A stretch of 64,000 bases of DNA, taken from the NCBI RefSeq assembly GCF_012933555.1, contig NZ_JABBPK010000001.1, positions 4,318,001 to 4,382,000 of the forward strand, read 5' to 3'. The notes under the pieces were generated by a model. It was not told the DNA's origin and searched no databases. It was given only the letters and a program-made list of their open reading frames with translations. The position numbers were made by a program, and so were the translations under genes. This stretch comes from Niallia alba (GTDB taxonomy: Bacteria > Bacillota > Bacilli > Bacillales > Cytobacillaceae). Of the stretch, positions 20,009-28,396 are shown piece by piece (position 1 is the first letter of the stretch; the number at the start of each line of letters is the position of its first letter).

Positions 20009-21097
20009 TTAAAATGAAATTTTAATATCTGATAAATCTACTTCTTCCTCTTCACTAGATGTTTCTTCTATTTCTGCAACAGGTTCCTTTTTCCATAAAA
20101 ACAGCATAATTCCTGTAATGAATGAGCCGATGAGTAATGCCAGGCAAAATAGAATTGGATGTGTCATTGCAGGAACAATAAACATCCCTCCCGATGGTAC
20201 AGGAGATCCCACTCCCCACATCATAGAGAACCCTCCTCCAATTGCTGCTCCAATTGTGCAGGAAGCAACAACTCTAACAATATCAACCGCTGCAATAGGA
20301 ATAACTCCTTCCGTAATCATGCATATTCCCATTGGAAGAGCAATTTTAATATTATCTTCTTCTGATTTTGTATATCTTTTCTTACGGAATAATTTCGAAA
20401 GTCCCCATGAGATAGCCACACCAAATGGAGGAACCATTGATGCTAATATTTTTACAGCCTCTGGCTCGTATATGCCTTCTAATAGCAAACCATCTGCAAA
20501 CAAAGAAGCCACTTTATTAACTGGTCCACCAAAATCGAATGCTGCCATTCCCCCTAAAATCGCACCAAAAACAAATCGCATGGAACCTTGCATACTTGTT
20601 AAAAAGGAGGTTAATCCTTCTGTTGCCCAAACAATCGGAACTCCAAGCACAAAAAACATAAGTAATCCGATAACTAAACTAGAAATTAAAGGTATAATCA
20701 TCATTGGCATTAAACCCTCTGCCCACTTTGGTACTTTTAATTTCTTTCTTAAAAATAAGACAAAGTAACCGACAATAAATCCACCTAGCATCCCACCTAA
20801 AAATCCTGCTCCAATTGCATTTGCTATTAATCCCATTAATAGTCCGGGAGCAATACCTGGGCGATCTGCTATCGAATACGCTATTGCTCCCGAAATAACT
20901 GGTGCTAATAAGCCCATTCCAAGCACCCCTAACGAAACAAGTGCCGATGGAATATCGAATGAAGTTTTATAATCTTCAATAACTGAACCACCAGTAAGAT
21001 TGCCAATCGCAATTAGAAGTCCTGATGCTACAACAAGTGGCAGCATGTAACTAATAGCTGTTAAAGCATGCTTTTTTATTTGCATTTTCTTTAGCAT
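20009..21097 (-). CDS. PTS fructose-type EIIC permease
   Basis: A 362-residue membrane protein with the fructose-family IIC pattern: HALTAISYMLPLVVASGLLI, the GFLGGMLGGFIVGYF and FGGPVNKVASLF motifs, and ITEGVIPIAAVD. About nine to ten membrane segments, with an acidic cytoplasmic tail. It works with the separate IIB and IIA encoded upstream. Start codon follows a GAGG site by seven bases. The substrate is probably a ketose or hexitol, given the aldolases, but is not fixed by sequence. Confidence 0.92.
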   Translation of the reverse strand: MLKKMQIKKHALTAISYMLPLVVASGLLIAIGNLTGGSVIEDYKTSFDIPSALVSLGVLGMGLLAPVISGAIAYSIADRPGIAPGLLMGLIANAIGAGFLGGMLGGFIVGYFVLFLRKKLKVPKWAEGLMPMMIIPLISSLVIGLLMFFVLGVPIVWATEGLTSFLTSMQGSMRFVFGAILGGMAAFDFGGPVNKVASLFADGLLLEGIYEPEAVKILASMVPPFGVAISWGLSKLFRKKRYTKSEEDNIKIALPMGICMITEGVIPIAAVDIVRVVASCTIGAAIGGGFSMMWGVGSPVPSGGMFIVPAMTHPILFCLALLIGSFITGIMLFLWKKEPVAEIEETSSEEEEVDLSDIKISF

Positions 21098-21110
21098 ATA
21101 TTAAACCTCC

Positions 21111-21425
21111 TCACTGTTTATTTAACTCAGCGTCAATCTTTTGATAAAGTTGTTTCGGAGCCTTTATCGCAATATGAGTTGGTACCTCTACAATTTTTTT
21201 GCCTAAAAAACGTTCTTTACCACTTACCTTAATATCTGCCGCAATTATGACCAAATCTGCTTCCGCTATCTCTTTAGTCGTTAATTCATCCTCAATTCCA
21301 ATCGTTCCCTGTGTTTCAATACGAACCTTATGTCCTAGTTCTTGACCAGCTTTAATCAATTTTTCTTTTGCAATATAAGTATGAGCAATTCCAGAAGTAC
21401 ACGCTGAAATACCAACAATATTCAT
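21111..21425 (-). CDS. PTS fructose-type EIIB
   Basis: A 104-residue phosphocarrier. NIVGISACTSGIAHTYIAKE is the fructose-family IIB signature, with the phospho-cysteine at residue 9; GTIGIEDELT and VIIAADIKV complete the fold. ATG 21425 is chosen because GGAGGG lies seven bases upstream; the in-frame ATG at 21440 has none. It lies between the IIA and IIC genes of the operon. Confidence 0.93.
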   Translation of the reverse strand: MNIVGISACTSGIAHTYIAKEKLIKAGQELGHKVRIETQGTIGIEDELTTKEIAEADLVIIAADIKVSGKERFLGKKIVEVPTHIAIKAPKQLYQKIDAELNKQ

Positions 21426-21467
21426 AACAATTCCCTCCAAATTAATAAGTTTTCAGTAAGATTCACC

Positions 21468-21944
21468 TTAATCTTTTTCAGTTAATATCTTTAAAAACTC
21501 TTTCTTTGTTTGAAGTGTTTGGAACTTACTAATTGTCTCTTCATCTGCTAATAAGACAGCAACTTTTTGTAATAGTTTAATATGGATAGTTGTTTTATCA
21601 GTATCTTTAACTGCAAATAAGATAATAATATTAATAGGATTCCCGTCTAGTGATTCCCATTCTACAAAGTTGTTTGTTCTCCCAATTGCAATTGAAGTCT
21701 TTAATACATGCTTCGATTTCCCATGGGGGATGGCTACCCCCTTTTCTAGACCTGTAACACCTTCGTTTTCGCGAAACATCACATCCCTTATAAATCCCTC
21801 CTTATTTGAAATACAACCATTTTCAAATAATAAGTTGGTTAACTCATTAAGTACTTCTTCCTTTGTAGTACCTTGTAAATTTAACTCTATAAGGTCTTCG
21901 GTTACGACCTTATTAAAATCTAATTCTTCTATTCTCATGTTCAC
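21468..21944 (-). CDS. PTS fructose-type EIIA
   Basis: About 158 residues, a PTS IIA of the fructose/mannitol type. The phosphorylated histidine is in GVAIPHGKS; NGCISNKEGFIRDVMFRE and VEWESLDGNPINIIILFAV are typical. The start is most likely GTG 21944, eight bases after AGGAG; ATG 21938 is 14 bases away. The regulator gene ends 19 bases upstream, so regulator and PTS are one operon. It passes phosphate from HPr to IIB and may also act on the PRD regulator. Confidence 0.9.
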   Translation of the reverse strand: MNMRIEELDFNKVVTEDLIELNLQGTTKEEVLNELTNLLFENGCISNKEGFIRDVMFRENEGVTGLEKGVAIPHGKSKHVLKTSIAIGRTNNFVEWESLDGNPINIIILFAVKDTDKTTIHIKLLQKVAVLLADEETISKFQTLQTKKEFLKILTEKD

Positions 21945-21963
21945 TTTACACTCTCCTATCTGT

Positions 21964-23475
21964 TCATTTTTCATCGATTATAGGCTGTTGATTGTAGTAG
22001 TCCTTAATAAATTGGTCTATTTTAAATTTATCCTCTTGGTTTAGAATGGGGCTCACAAGTATAGTAGGCTTACCAATGATACTATGTGTTTTCACAGTAG
22101 AAATTACTAGTTCTATATCTTCGTAATCAGTGTGTTTTATTCGTTGCTGAGCAATTATTTTCTTTATATGGATGTTAGGAAAAGTTCTTCTTATTTTTTC
22201 ACTTAACAAATGAGAAGTGCCAATTCCACTTGTACATTCAATTAATATAGGAATTTGATTAGCAAAATGATCATCATATGAAATTTGAAAATATAAAGTC
22301 ATATAACCAATTTCTTCATCTGTTATATACTTTTCACAATGCCCCTCTTCTATTAACTGTTTTACGCTAGCCTTCACTAAGCTAAATATATTGGCAAAGT
22401 TCGCTTTTATGGACTTTATAATTGGGTTAATTATATAGATTCGATGACTTAATCGATATATCATCGCGTGCATATGCAAGGTTAATCTTTCTAATAACTC
22501 ATCATCTGTATCAAACCGATACCCGCTATTTTCTGTAACTCTTGCTATTAATCTATTAGTTAAAAGAATCACCTGTTCATTTTTATACTGCTCAGTATCT
22601 TGATTCAATAAAAACCGAGAATTAAGTTTATACGCTTTCAAAATATAATAGAGAGAAGAGATATCAAATGACTTCAATGGAATAGAAAACTGTTTTTTCA
22701 ATTCATCAATTAAATCTTTACATATACAGTAAATATTAGAACTGTTATCTATCTCTTCAAATACTATTTCTTCTTCTAACGATAGCTTATTATATTGTTT
22801 TTCTATTATGGAAAGAAGAGAACAAAATAATGTTAAATAATATGGTTGATCTAAACTTAGATCGTGTTTCACTTGAATTTCATGGAGCAATTTCTTAATT
22901 TTTAATAAATTACTATTTTTCACTTTCACTTTTTTTATGGAATCAGGAATATCATATTGACTAAAAGGATCTCCCATTTGAGTTAAGTAATTCTCGATAA
23001 TCACTGCCATCAAACGATAAATGGATAGTTTATCTCCCCTTAAAAAGGTTCCTTCATTTGTTCTTACTAACCTTAAGTTATAGAACTTTAATTCTTTTTC
23101 AATATGTTTAAAATCATTGAGGATAGAACTTTGGCTTACGATGTACTTCTCTGCTATTTTCTGAATTGAAGTCTTACAGGGTGCAATCGATAGAAGGTAT
23201 AATAATAGATTTAAACGTCGTTCATCTGGTGAATCAAATACTATCGTTTCACTTTCAAGGGTTTCCTCGATTTTTTCTAAATAATAACCAAAACTCTCCT
23301 TTTTAATGATCCGAAACGGCATTAAATTGGCTTCTATTATTTGTTGGATATCTCTATATATCGTTTTTTTCGAAACTTTTAGTGAGGCTGCTAACTCAGC
23401 AGCTGTCACGTACCGCTTCTCCTTTCGTAAGATAGTAAGAATATTTTGATGACGCTCATTTATGACCTGACTCAC
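21964..23475 (-). CDS. PRD-type PTS regulator (BglG/MtlR family activator)
   Basis: A 503-residue regulator. Order: HTH_11 DNA-binding domain (about 5-65, TAAELAASLKVSKKTIYRDI), Mga-like second HTH (about 85-150), two PRD modules (about 170-390, with conserved histidines in LTLHMHAMIYRL) and a IIB-like domain near 395-490 (LIECTSGIGTSHLLSEKI, with Cys). MtlR-type relatives carry a further IIA domain of about 150 residues; here the protein ends after IIB and a free IIA gene follows at once. Phosphorylation by PTS proteins should set its activity. It is the first gene of the operon. Confidence 0.9.
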   Translation of the reverse strand: MSQVINERHQNILTILRKEKRYVTAAELAASLKVSKKTIYRDIQQIIEANLMPFRIIKKESFGYYLEKIEETLESETIVFDSPDERRLNLLLYLLSIAPCKTSIQKIAEKYIVSQSSILNDFKHIEKELKFYNLRLVRTNEGTFLRGDKLSIYRLMAVIIENYLTQMGDPFSQYDIPDSIKKVKVKNSNLLKIKKLLHEIQVKHDLSLDQPYYLTLFCSLLSIIEKQYNKLSLEEEIVFEEIDNSSNIYCICKDLIDELKKQFSIPLKSFDISSLYYILKAYKLNSRFLLNQDTEQYKNEQVILLTNRLIARVTENSGYRFDTDDELLERLTLHMHAMIYRLSHRIYIINPIIKSIKANFANIFSLVKASVKQLIEEGHCEKYITDEEIGYMTLYFQISYDDHFANQIPILIECTSGIGTSHLLSEKIRRTFPNIHIKKIIAQQRIKHTDYEDIELVISTVKTHSIIGKPTILVSPILNQEDKFKIDQFIKDYYNQQPIIDEK

Positions 23476-23703
23476 AAATTACTTCACCTCTTTTCTTAAC
23501 TCTATGGTAATATCTTATCCAATTGAAAACGGATACACAATTACAAAATTATATTTAATTTTATGTCCCTATTGAAGCGGATTCTCCTGTTTTGTTAAAT
23601 ACTAAAAAATTTATAAACGAATATAAGAGCTGTTTAATCATCGTCGATTATAGTTAATTTTCTCTTATAAGATTTTTCTTAGCAGTAATCGTTTATTGGC
23701 ACT

Positions 23704-23731
23704 AAAAAAGCACAATAGCTATCCTATTGTA
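23704..23731 (-). terminator. Terminator of uppP
   Basis: ACAATAG (23712-23718) pairs with CTATTGT (23724-23730); on the minus strand the stem is followed by GCTTTTTTAG. This and AT-rich sequence are all I see in the 23476-23762 gap. Confidence 0.8.
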
Positions 23732-23762
23732 CTCCTCAAGCAATCTATTATTTTCTAAAAGT

Positions 23763-24590
23763 TTAAAGTAAATAAGCAACCACCAACAGTATCGAACCAA
23801 CGATAAAGCAGTAATAAGCAAAATATTTTAAGTTTCCTTTTTCCATAATACCCATTAACCATTTCATGGAGAAATATGTGAAAACTAAAGCTGTGATAAA
23901 AGCAATGAAATAAGGCAATGCCAAAGTTTTCATATCAGGGCTGTTAATCATATCCGTTACTCCAAGAATTGCTCCTCCAACACTTACAGGAATATAGAGC
24001 ATAAAGGAAAAACGCAATGCCGTGCTTTGTTTCATTCCCAATCCAATTGATGCTATAACAGTCGATCCTGAGCGACTGATACCTGGTATAAGAGCAATCA
24101 CTTGGGCACACCCAACAATAATGGCATCTTTCAAGGATAAATCGCCATCTCTTTTTACACCTCGCATATTTCTAATGATCCATAAAGCAACACCTGTAAT
24201 TAGTAGTGTAATGGAAATAGTATAAAAGGAAGTAAAATAATCAGCAATATAATCGCCAAAAAGTACACCAACGACACCGGCAGGAATGGTTCCAATAATA
24301 ACATAAAGGGAGAATCGGAAATCGGCTCGATAACTTTCCTTTCGAGTTTTTATATACAAGAAACTATGCGTTATTAGTTGCTTTATATCCTTACGATAAA
24401 TGAAGACAATCGCAATTAAAGACGCCGTATTCGTAATAATCTCAAACGATAATCCTCTCTGCTCAATTCCAAGTAACCTTTGACCGATAATCAAATGACC
24501 ACTTGAAGAAATCGGGATTGGCTCAGCAATCCCTTGGATTGCTCCTAAAATAAAATACTTAACAATTAATATAAAATCATGTAAATCCAC
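23763..24590 (-). CDS. uppP: Undecaprenyl-diphosphatase UppP/BacA
   Basis: A 275-residue membrane phosphatase that recycles undecaprenyl pyrophosphate for cell-wall synthesis and gives some bacitracin resistance. The two signature loops are present: GAIQGIAEPIPISSSGHL near residues 17-34 and PGISRSGST near 168-176. About eight membrane segments, normal length. Single-gene unit with its own terminator. Probably one of several paralogues. Confidence 0.95.
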   Translation of the reverse strand: MDLHDFILIVKYFILGAIQGIAEPIPISSSGHLIIGQRLLGIEQRGLSFEIITNTASLIAIVFIYRKDIKQLITHSFLYIKTRKESYRADFRFSLYVIIGTIPAGVVGVLFGDYIADYFTSFYTISITLLITGVALWIIRNMRGVKRDGDLSLKDAIIVGCAQVIALIPGISRSGSTVIASIGLGMKQSTALRFSFMLYIPVSVGGAILGVTDMINSPDMKTLALPYFIAFITALVFTYFSMKWLMGIMEKGNLKYFAYYCFIVGSILLVVAYLL

Positions 24591-24720
24591 TATTCAACCT
24601 CCAACACGTCTAGTTTTTCCTAGTATACGTGAAAATGAGATAGAAATACAGAGATCGCTAGCTATTATGTTCGGACTCTATTAAAGTGAATCCGTTTTAA
24701 AACCTGCTATATTAGAAAAA

Positions 24721-24741
24721 GCATAAGGATTTCCTATGCTT
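24721..24741 (-). terminator. Terminator of secreted-protein gene
   Basis: GCATAAGG and CCTATGC pair around ATTT (24721-24739); on the minus strand TTTTTCTAA follows. It overlaps the stop of the gene. Confidence 0.65.
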
Positions 24742-25913
24742 CATTTCAATATTTTAAAATCATAAGAATAAATAGAGGTTCCTTTTACAGATGATAGGAT
24801 TTTATCTAGTCCTTCTATCCCTTGCTCTTCTACCTTCTCTCCATTTTCCAAGGAATAACTTTCTAGATAATACTTATCTTTTTTGGAATCGTCATATCTT
24901 AAGACAAACAATTGATCACCTACAAAATAAGCTTCTTCATTATGTCTGATTCCATCTTGCGGAAAATCCTCAAGTAGGAATTTATTCTGTTCTTGTCCAT
25001 CTTTACTTACAGCAAATACTTCCCCTATGCCATTTACATAGAAAAAGACATCTCTCCACAAATAAGCTCCATTTTTAGAATTAATTGAAAAAGCTGCTGG
25101 ATCATTTGTCATGTACCCCGTATTTAACTCCACTTTCGTTTGTTCCAACGTTTTCTTATTAAGTAGAAATAAAACGGTATTTTCTCTATTATCATTTGAA
25201 ACTTCAGAAAGCAATATATAATAATGGAGATTATCACTCAAAATAGGCGCTAATGGAGCATACTGATATCCTTTCTTTATTTCTAATTTTTTTATATCAT
25301 TTTTTTCTAATTGATTATTTTTCAAAACCACTTTCCTTAACGTATATTCATTTTTTTCTAAATCAGCAGTTAAAAGAAAAATTTCCTCCTCTGTTGAACC
25401 AGATGACAATATATAATAAGGAAGATTCCCCCCTCGAAATCCTTCGTCATTTCCCCAATAAATATTGGAATTATAGCCATCCGTGCTATTAGTTCCGGAA
25501 TTATATATAGAGAAAAAGATATCCTGTTTTGCTAAATAACCTGTTCTTTCTCCTGTATGTTGATATTTCCTATCGATTACAGCATTCTTTTCTCCAATCA
25601 ACCTCATTGTATGCTTGTCTTCTATTAACAGTTGTTTATCACTTATTGCCATGCTTCCTAATTCTAAGCCAGCCATTTGAAAGCCACATGCTTTTCCTTG
25701 GTCATCGATAAAAACTGCATAGCTAATCCCTTTATTATTCATATCTTGATCAGCTGTTGTCGATAAATAGACTACCGCTTGTTTATCCTTTAAAAAATCT
25801 GGATGATTGATAGTATCAATAGTAAGTTCATTTTCCGAATGGCCAATTTTAGTAGTTACAGTAATCATTAGAACGATAATTATAAGCAGAGCTATACCAA
25901 GTTTCTTTTTCAT
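24741..25913 (-). CDS. Unrecognised exported protein in peptide-regulator cassette
   Basis: A 390-residue protein with an N-terminal signal or anchor segment (MKKKLGIALLIIIVLMITVT); no lipobox cysteine. ATG 25913 follows GGAGG by five bases. The body is beta-rich, with repeated short strand-turn units (YFVGDQLFVLRYD, GSYSLENGE-like), and could be a beta-propeller; I recognise no family. It is the last gene behind the XRE-TPR regulator, peptide and 208-residue gene, with gaps of 71 bases or less from the peptide gene onward and a terminator at its end. It may be an output of that peptide system. Confidence 0.7.
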   Translation of the reverse strand: MKKKLGIALLIIIVLMITVTTKIGHSENELTIDTINHPDFLKDKQAVVYLSTTADQDMNNKGISYAVFIDDQGKACGFQMAGLELGSMAISDKQLLIEDKHTMRLIGEKNAVIDRKYQHTGERTGYLAKQDIFFSIYNSGTNSTDGYNSNIYWGNDEGFRGGNLPYYILSSGSTEEEIFLLTADLEKNEYTLRKVVLKNNQLEKNDIKKLEIKKGYQYAPLAPILSDNLHYYILLSEVSNDNRENTVLFLLNKKTLEQTKVELNTGYMTNDPAAFSINSKNGAYLWRDVFFYVNGIGEVFAVSKDGQEQNKFLLEDFPQDGIRHNEEAYFVGDQLFVLRYDDSKKDKYYLESYSLENGEKVEEQGIEGLDKILSSVKGTSIYSYDFKILK

Positions 25914-25984
25914 AATATCCTCCATAGTAAAAAGGCGGTATGCCTATATTGCAAACTCGCCCTCATAATCACTGATTTTCTACA

Positions 25985-26611
25985 CTATGAAATTAATGAA
26001 TCTCTAAAACTATCTGTGGGATACAACCACTGAACGAAAATATAAGGCGGCAACAATAGTTTTCTCTCTTGTTGTTCCGATAATAAATCAGCAATTGCGA
26101 TCGTCGATTCCACGCCTCCATGTAAGGAAAGGTAATAATTTAGCTTTTTCATTACCTTAATTAACATATCCAATGTCTCTTTATCTTTTCTTAAAAGTTT
26201 ATACGATATCCCTAGATTTGACTTTATTCCAAGTTGCTTTTGATGGATTGAAATCTCTTGGTAATGATTACTTCCAAGCTGATCTAATTGAACAAAAATT
26301 TCATTTTCAGCATCTAACTTATAAATTCCATTTTTAGGTATCCCTGTAACAACATCTTGATTTAGCTTTATAATCAAAGGAGAAATGTCATTAATAAGTT
26401 CTGAATCAAACTTATCAAATACTTCGAATAAAATTTGTGCGAGCGTATTTTTATGAAAAAGTGAATCTCTTGTTTTCAACATACTTTTTTGGTGTTTTTC
26501 AATTGAACATGCTACGATATGAGAAGTTGATGGCTGTAAATAATCACAATTCATTTGATCTTGATAAGTTACAAATATCCGTTGCATCAACTGATTATTC
26601 ATCTCCACCAT
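25985..26611 (-). CDS. Unrecognised 208-residue protein in peptide-regulator cassette
   Basis: A soluble, mixed alpha-beta protein without signal peptide or membrane segment. The start is ATG 26611 (ten bases after CGGAG) or ATG 26602. Notable segments are a leucine-rich middle with several charged helices, and a C-terminal WLYPTDSFRDSL. I do not recognise a family. It begins seven bases after the stop of the exported peptide gene, so the two are co-transcribed. Its place suggests a role in peptide handling or response, without proof. Confidence 0.65.
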   Translation of the reverse strand: MVEMNNQLMQRIFVTYQDQMNCDYLQPSTSHIVACSIEKHQKSMLKTRDSLFHKNTLAQILFEVFDKFDSELINDISPLIIKLNQDVVTGIPKNGIYKLDAENEIFVQLDQLGSNHYQEISIHQKQLGIKSNLGISYKLLRKDKETLDMLIKVMKKLNYYLSLHGGVESTIAIADLLSEQQERKLLLPPYIFVQWLYPTDSFRDSLIS

Positions 26612-26618
26612 TTACAAT

Positions 26619-26747
26619 TTACTCCGTGGTTACCTTAATAATACTTAACGGACCTGGTTGTGCCTCAGCCTCAGCAAATGCTTTATCTAAATTAGTCCCA
26701 AAAGTTAAGATTACAAGAGCTAGAATAGCGAATACTACTTTTTTCAA
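26619..26747 (-). CDS. Exported signalling-peptide precursor (PapR/NprX/Phr-like), 42 residues
   Basis: A tiny gene directly downstream of an XRE-TPR regulator on the same strand. The start is TTG 26747, nine bases after GGAG. The product begins MKKVVFAILALVILTFG, a classic signal sequence, followed by TNLDKAFA, where cleavage could occur, then EAEAQPGPLSIIKVTTE. Charge and layout are those of Phr, PapR and NprX precursors, whose C-terminal 5-8 residues are trimmed, re-imported and bound by the cognate TPR regulator. The active piece is not evident; PGPLSII or the very C terminus are candidates. The next gene starts seven bases after its stop. Confidence 0.75.
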   Translation of the reverse strand: MKKVVFAILALVILTFGTNLDKAFAEAEAQPGPLSIIKVTTE

Positions 26748-26837
26748 TGTAAACAACTCCAATTCATAATATTTTATTACTATTAATTTAACGCAAAGGA
26801 ATTGTTTAGTGAAAGAAGTAAAATTCTATTAAATTTT

Positions 26838-26881
26838 CTAGTATTTAAATAGTTTTTTTCCTCTACTATTTAACAAACTAG
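26838..26881. promoter_or_regulatory. Interrupted palindrome before peptide gene
   Basis: CTAGTATTTAAATAG (26838-26852) and CTATTTAACAAACTAG (26866-26881) are near-perfect inverted arms with a 13-base T-rich spacer, between the regulator stop and the peptide start. No U-run follows on the coding strand, so an operator for the peptide operon is more likely than a terminator. Confidence 0.5.
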
Positions 26882-26905
26882 TTATCACGACGGAGTACTT
26901 CTTTG

Positions 26906-28171
26906 TTAATTTTCGTAATCAAGTGCTTTCATTAATAGATCTGCTGCCTTTTTATAGGCTTTTTTTTCATAAAAATGACTTCCAAGTTCTTTCGTAATTC
27001 TTCGAATTAGTGCACCTTGATTTAATTGCATAGCTGTATCAAGAAGTTTCTGCATTCCCTTTTCATAAGAACTTTCATTTCCTTGCAATTTTTTCACCGA
27101 AAACTTTATGATATTAAGTAGAATATAATCATACTTTAACCCATGTTTTTCTGTAATAAAAATTGCCTTTTCTAAATATTTATCTACTAAAACCCAATCC
27201 TTTAGCTCTATATAAATTTCTACTAATCTTTTTAATGGATAAACATTTTGTTGCTCTGACGAATGACTTTCAAATAATTCTATACTTTTTAAATAATATG
27301 TGACAGCCCCCTGATAATCCCTCTTTCTTTCAAAGATTCTTCCCATATTATGTTGAATCATTGCAATATAGTTCACAAACTTCTCACTCTCTTTATCCTC
27401 CACTATAATAGCTTCTGCCTTCTTCAAACAATCCATCGAAGTATCTAATTCGTTATTTAATTGATATTGAACACCAAGTGTAATTAATACAGTAATAATG
27501 TATTTTTTCTCCCCATAATTTTTAAAAATATCATAAGCCTTTTGGGAATAATAAAGACTTACTTCCTGGTTATCATACGTTCTTTGCTTAACCAAGCTGA
27601 GATTATAGTATAGTTTCGCAGCATCTAAATTATCTCGATCAATTAGTAAACTTTCGCCTTTTGAATAATAGTGATTTGCACGTTCAAAATCTTGGAAGTA
27701 ATAAAAATAGTTACCACACGCCAAAAAATAATAAAAATATTCTTCCTCTAAACCCTCACTTATTTCTCCAGAAATAAATCTTTTAGATAAATTAAAAATG
27801 CTTCTAGCCTGCTCTATTTCTCCTTTTGTCGTATAGTATCTCAACAAAACTCCATAAAGATGTAGATTAATTTTTGTAGAATTTAATTCATATGTCTGAA
27901 CAAGCAGATAGGAAAGATCTTCCTCCGATATTTTTTCACTTTGTTTATAGTTTTCCACAATTTCTAATGTCTTTTCATCTCTATTCGGAACACTTAATTC
28001 CGTTAAATCATAGCCAAGTCTTTTCGATACTTTCCTTAAAAATTCTGCTGATGGATTGATTTGCCCATTTTCAATCCTACTTAAATAAGTGATAGAACAT
28101 ATTCCTTCCGTTAATTCCTTTTGCGTCAGCTGTTTATGTATGCGCAGTTGTCTTATTCTTTCACCTACCAT
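26906..28171 (-). CDS. XRE-TPR peptide-responsive regulator (NprR/PlcR type) 1
   Basis: A 421-residue protein: XRE helix-turn-helix at about 5-58 (RIRQLRIHKQLTQKEL, SITYLSRIENGQINPSAEFL) and then TPR-like helical repeats to the end (HNMGRIFERKRDYQGAVTYYLKSIELFE is the clearest). This is the RRNPP architecture; the length is that of NprR rather than the shorter PlcR. Start ATG 28171 has GGGAG eight bases upstream; the longer in-frame extension upstream is non-coding in character. A peptide gene follows 158 bases downstream. Expected role: gene control in response to the re-imported peptide. Confidence 0.88.
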   Translation of the reverse strand: MVGERIRQLRIHKQLTQKELTEGICSITYLSRIENGQINPSAEFLRKVSKRLGYDLTELSVPNRDEKTLEIVENYKQSEKISEEDLSYLLVQTYELNSTKINLHLYGVLLRYYTTKGEIEQARSIFNLSKRFISGEISEGLEEEYFYYFLACGNYFYYFQDFERANHYYSKGESLLIDRDNLDAAKLYYNLSLVKQRTYDNQEVSLYYSQKAYDIFKNYGEKKYIITVLITLGVQYQLNNELDTSMDCLKKAEAIIVEDKESEKFVNYIAMIQHNMGRIFERKRDYQGAVTYYLKSIELFESHSSEQQNVYPLKRLVEIYIELKDWVLVDKYLEKAIFITEKHGLKYDYILLNIIKFSVKKLQGNESSYEKGMQKLLDTAMQLNQGALIRRITKELGSHFYEKKAYKKAADLLMKALDYEN

Positions 28172-28226
28172 TTTATCTCCCTTCTCTCCTGTTATTTCCA
28201 TTTCTCTATGTATTGATATTACAATT

Positions 28227-28232
28227 ATTATA
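28227..28232 (-). promoter_or_regulatory. -10 element of XRE-TPR regulator 1
   Basis: TATAAT on the minus strand, 56 bases before the start codon; no clear -35 at 17 bases. Confidence 0.4.
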
Positions 28233-28337
28233 GCGCTAATGTACCATTTTTTTGAAAATATATGATAAAAATTCACAAAGATTGTTTCAAAAGGTTTATA
28301 AACTTCACATAATTTGGATAAGGAAAGAAAAAGCCCA

Positions 28338-28371
28338 TAAAAAAACTTGACCATCAAAAATAGGTCAAGTT
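28338..28371 (-). terminator. Terminator of MFS transporter gene
   Basis: AACTTGACC (28344-28352) and GGTCAAGTT (28363-28371) form a perfect nine-base stem; seven or more Ts follow on the minus strand. Confidence 0.85.
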
Positions 28372-28396
28372 CTCTAATAAAAAGGAGGCTTGAAAA

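Noticed and set aside
20118-20768. 216-codon open frame on the plus strand opposite the fructose-type IIC gene
   Set aside because: Antisense to a clear membrane permease; no ribosome site, composition is the complement of hydrophobic codons.
26838-26881. Terminator between regulator 1 and the peptide gene
   Set aside because: The stem is AT-rich with a long spacer and no U-run on the coding strand; an operator is more likely.
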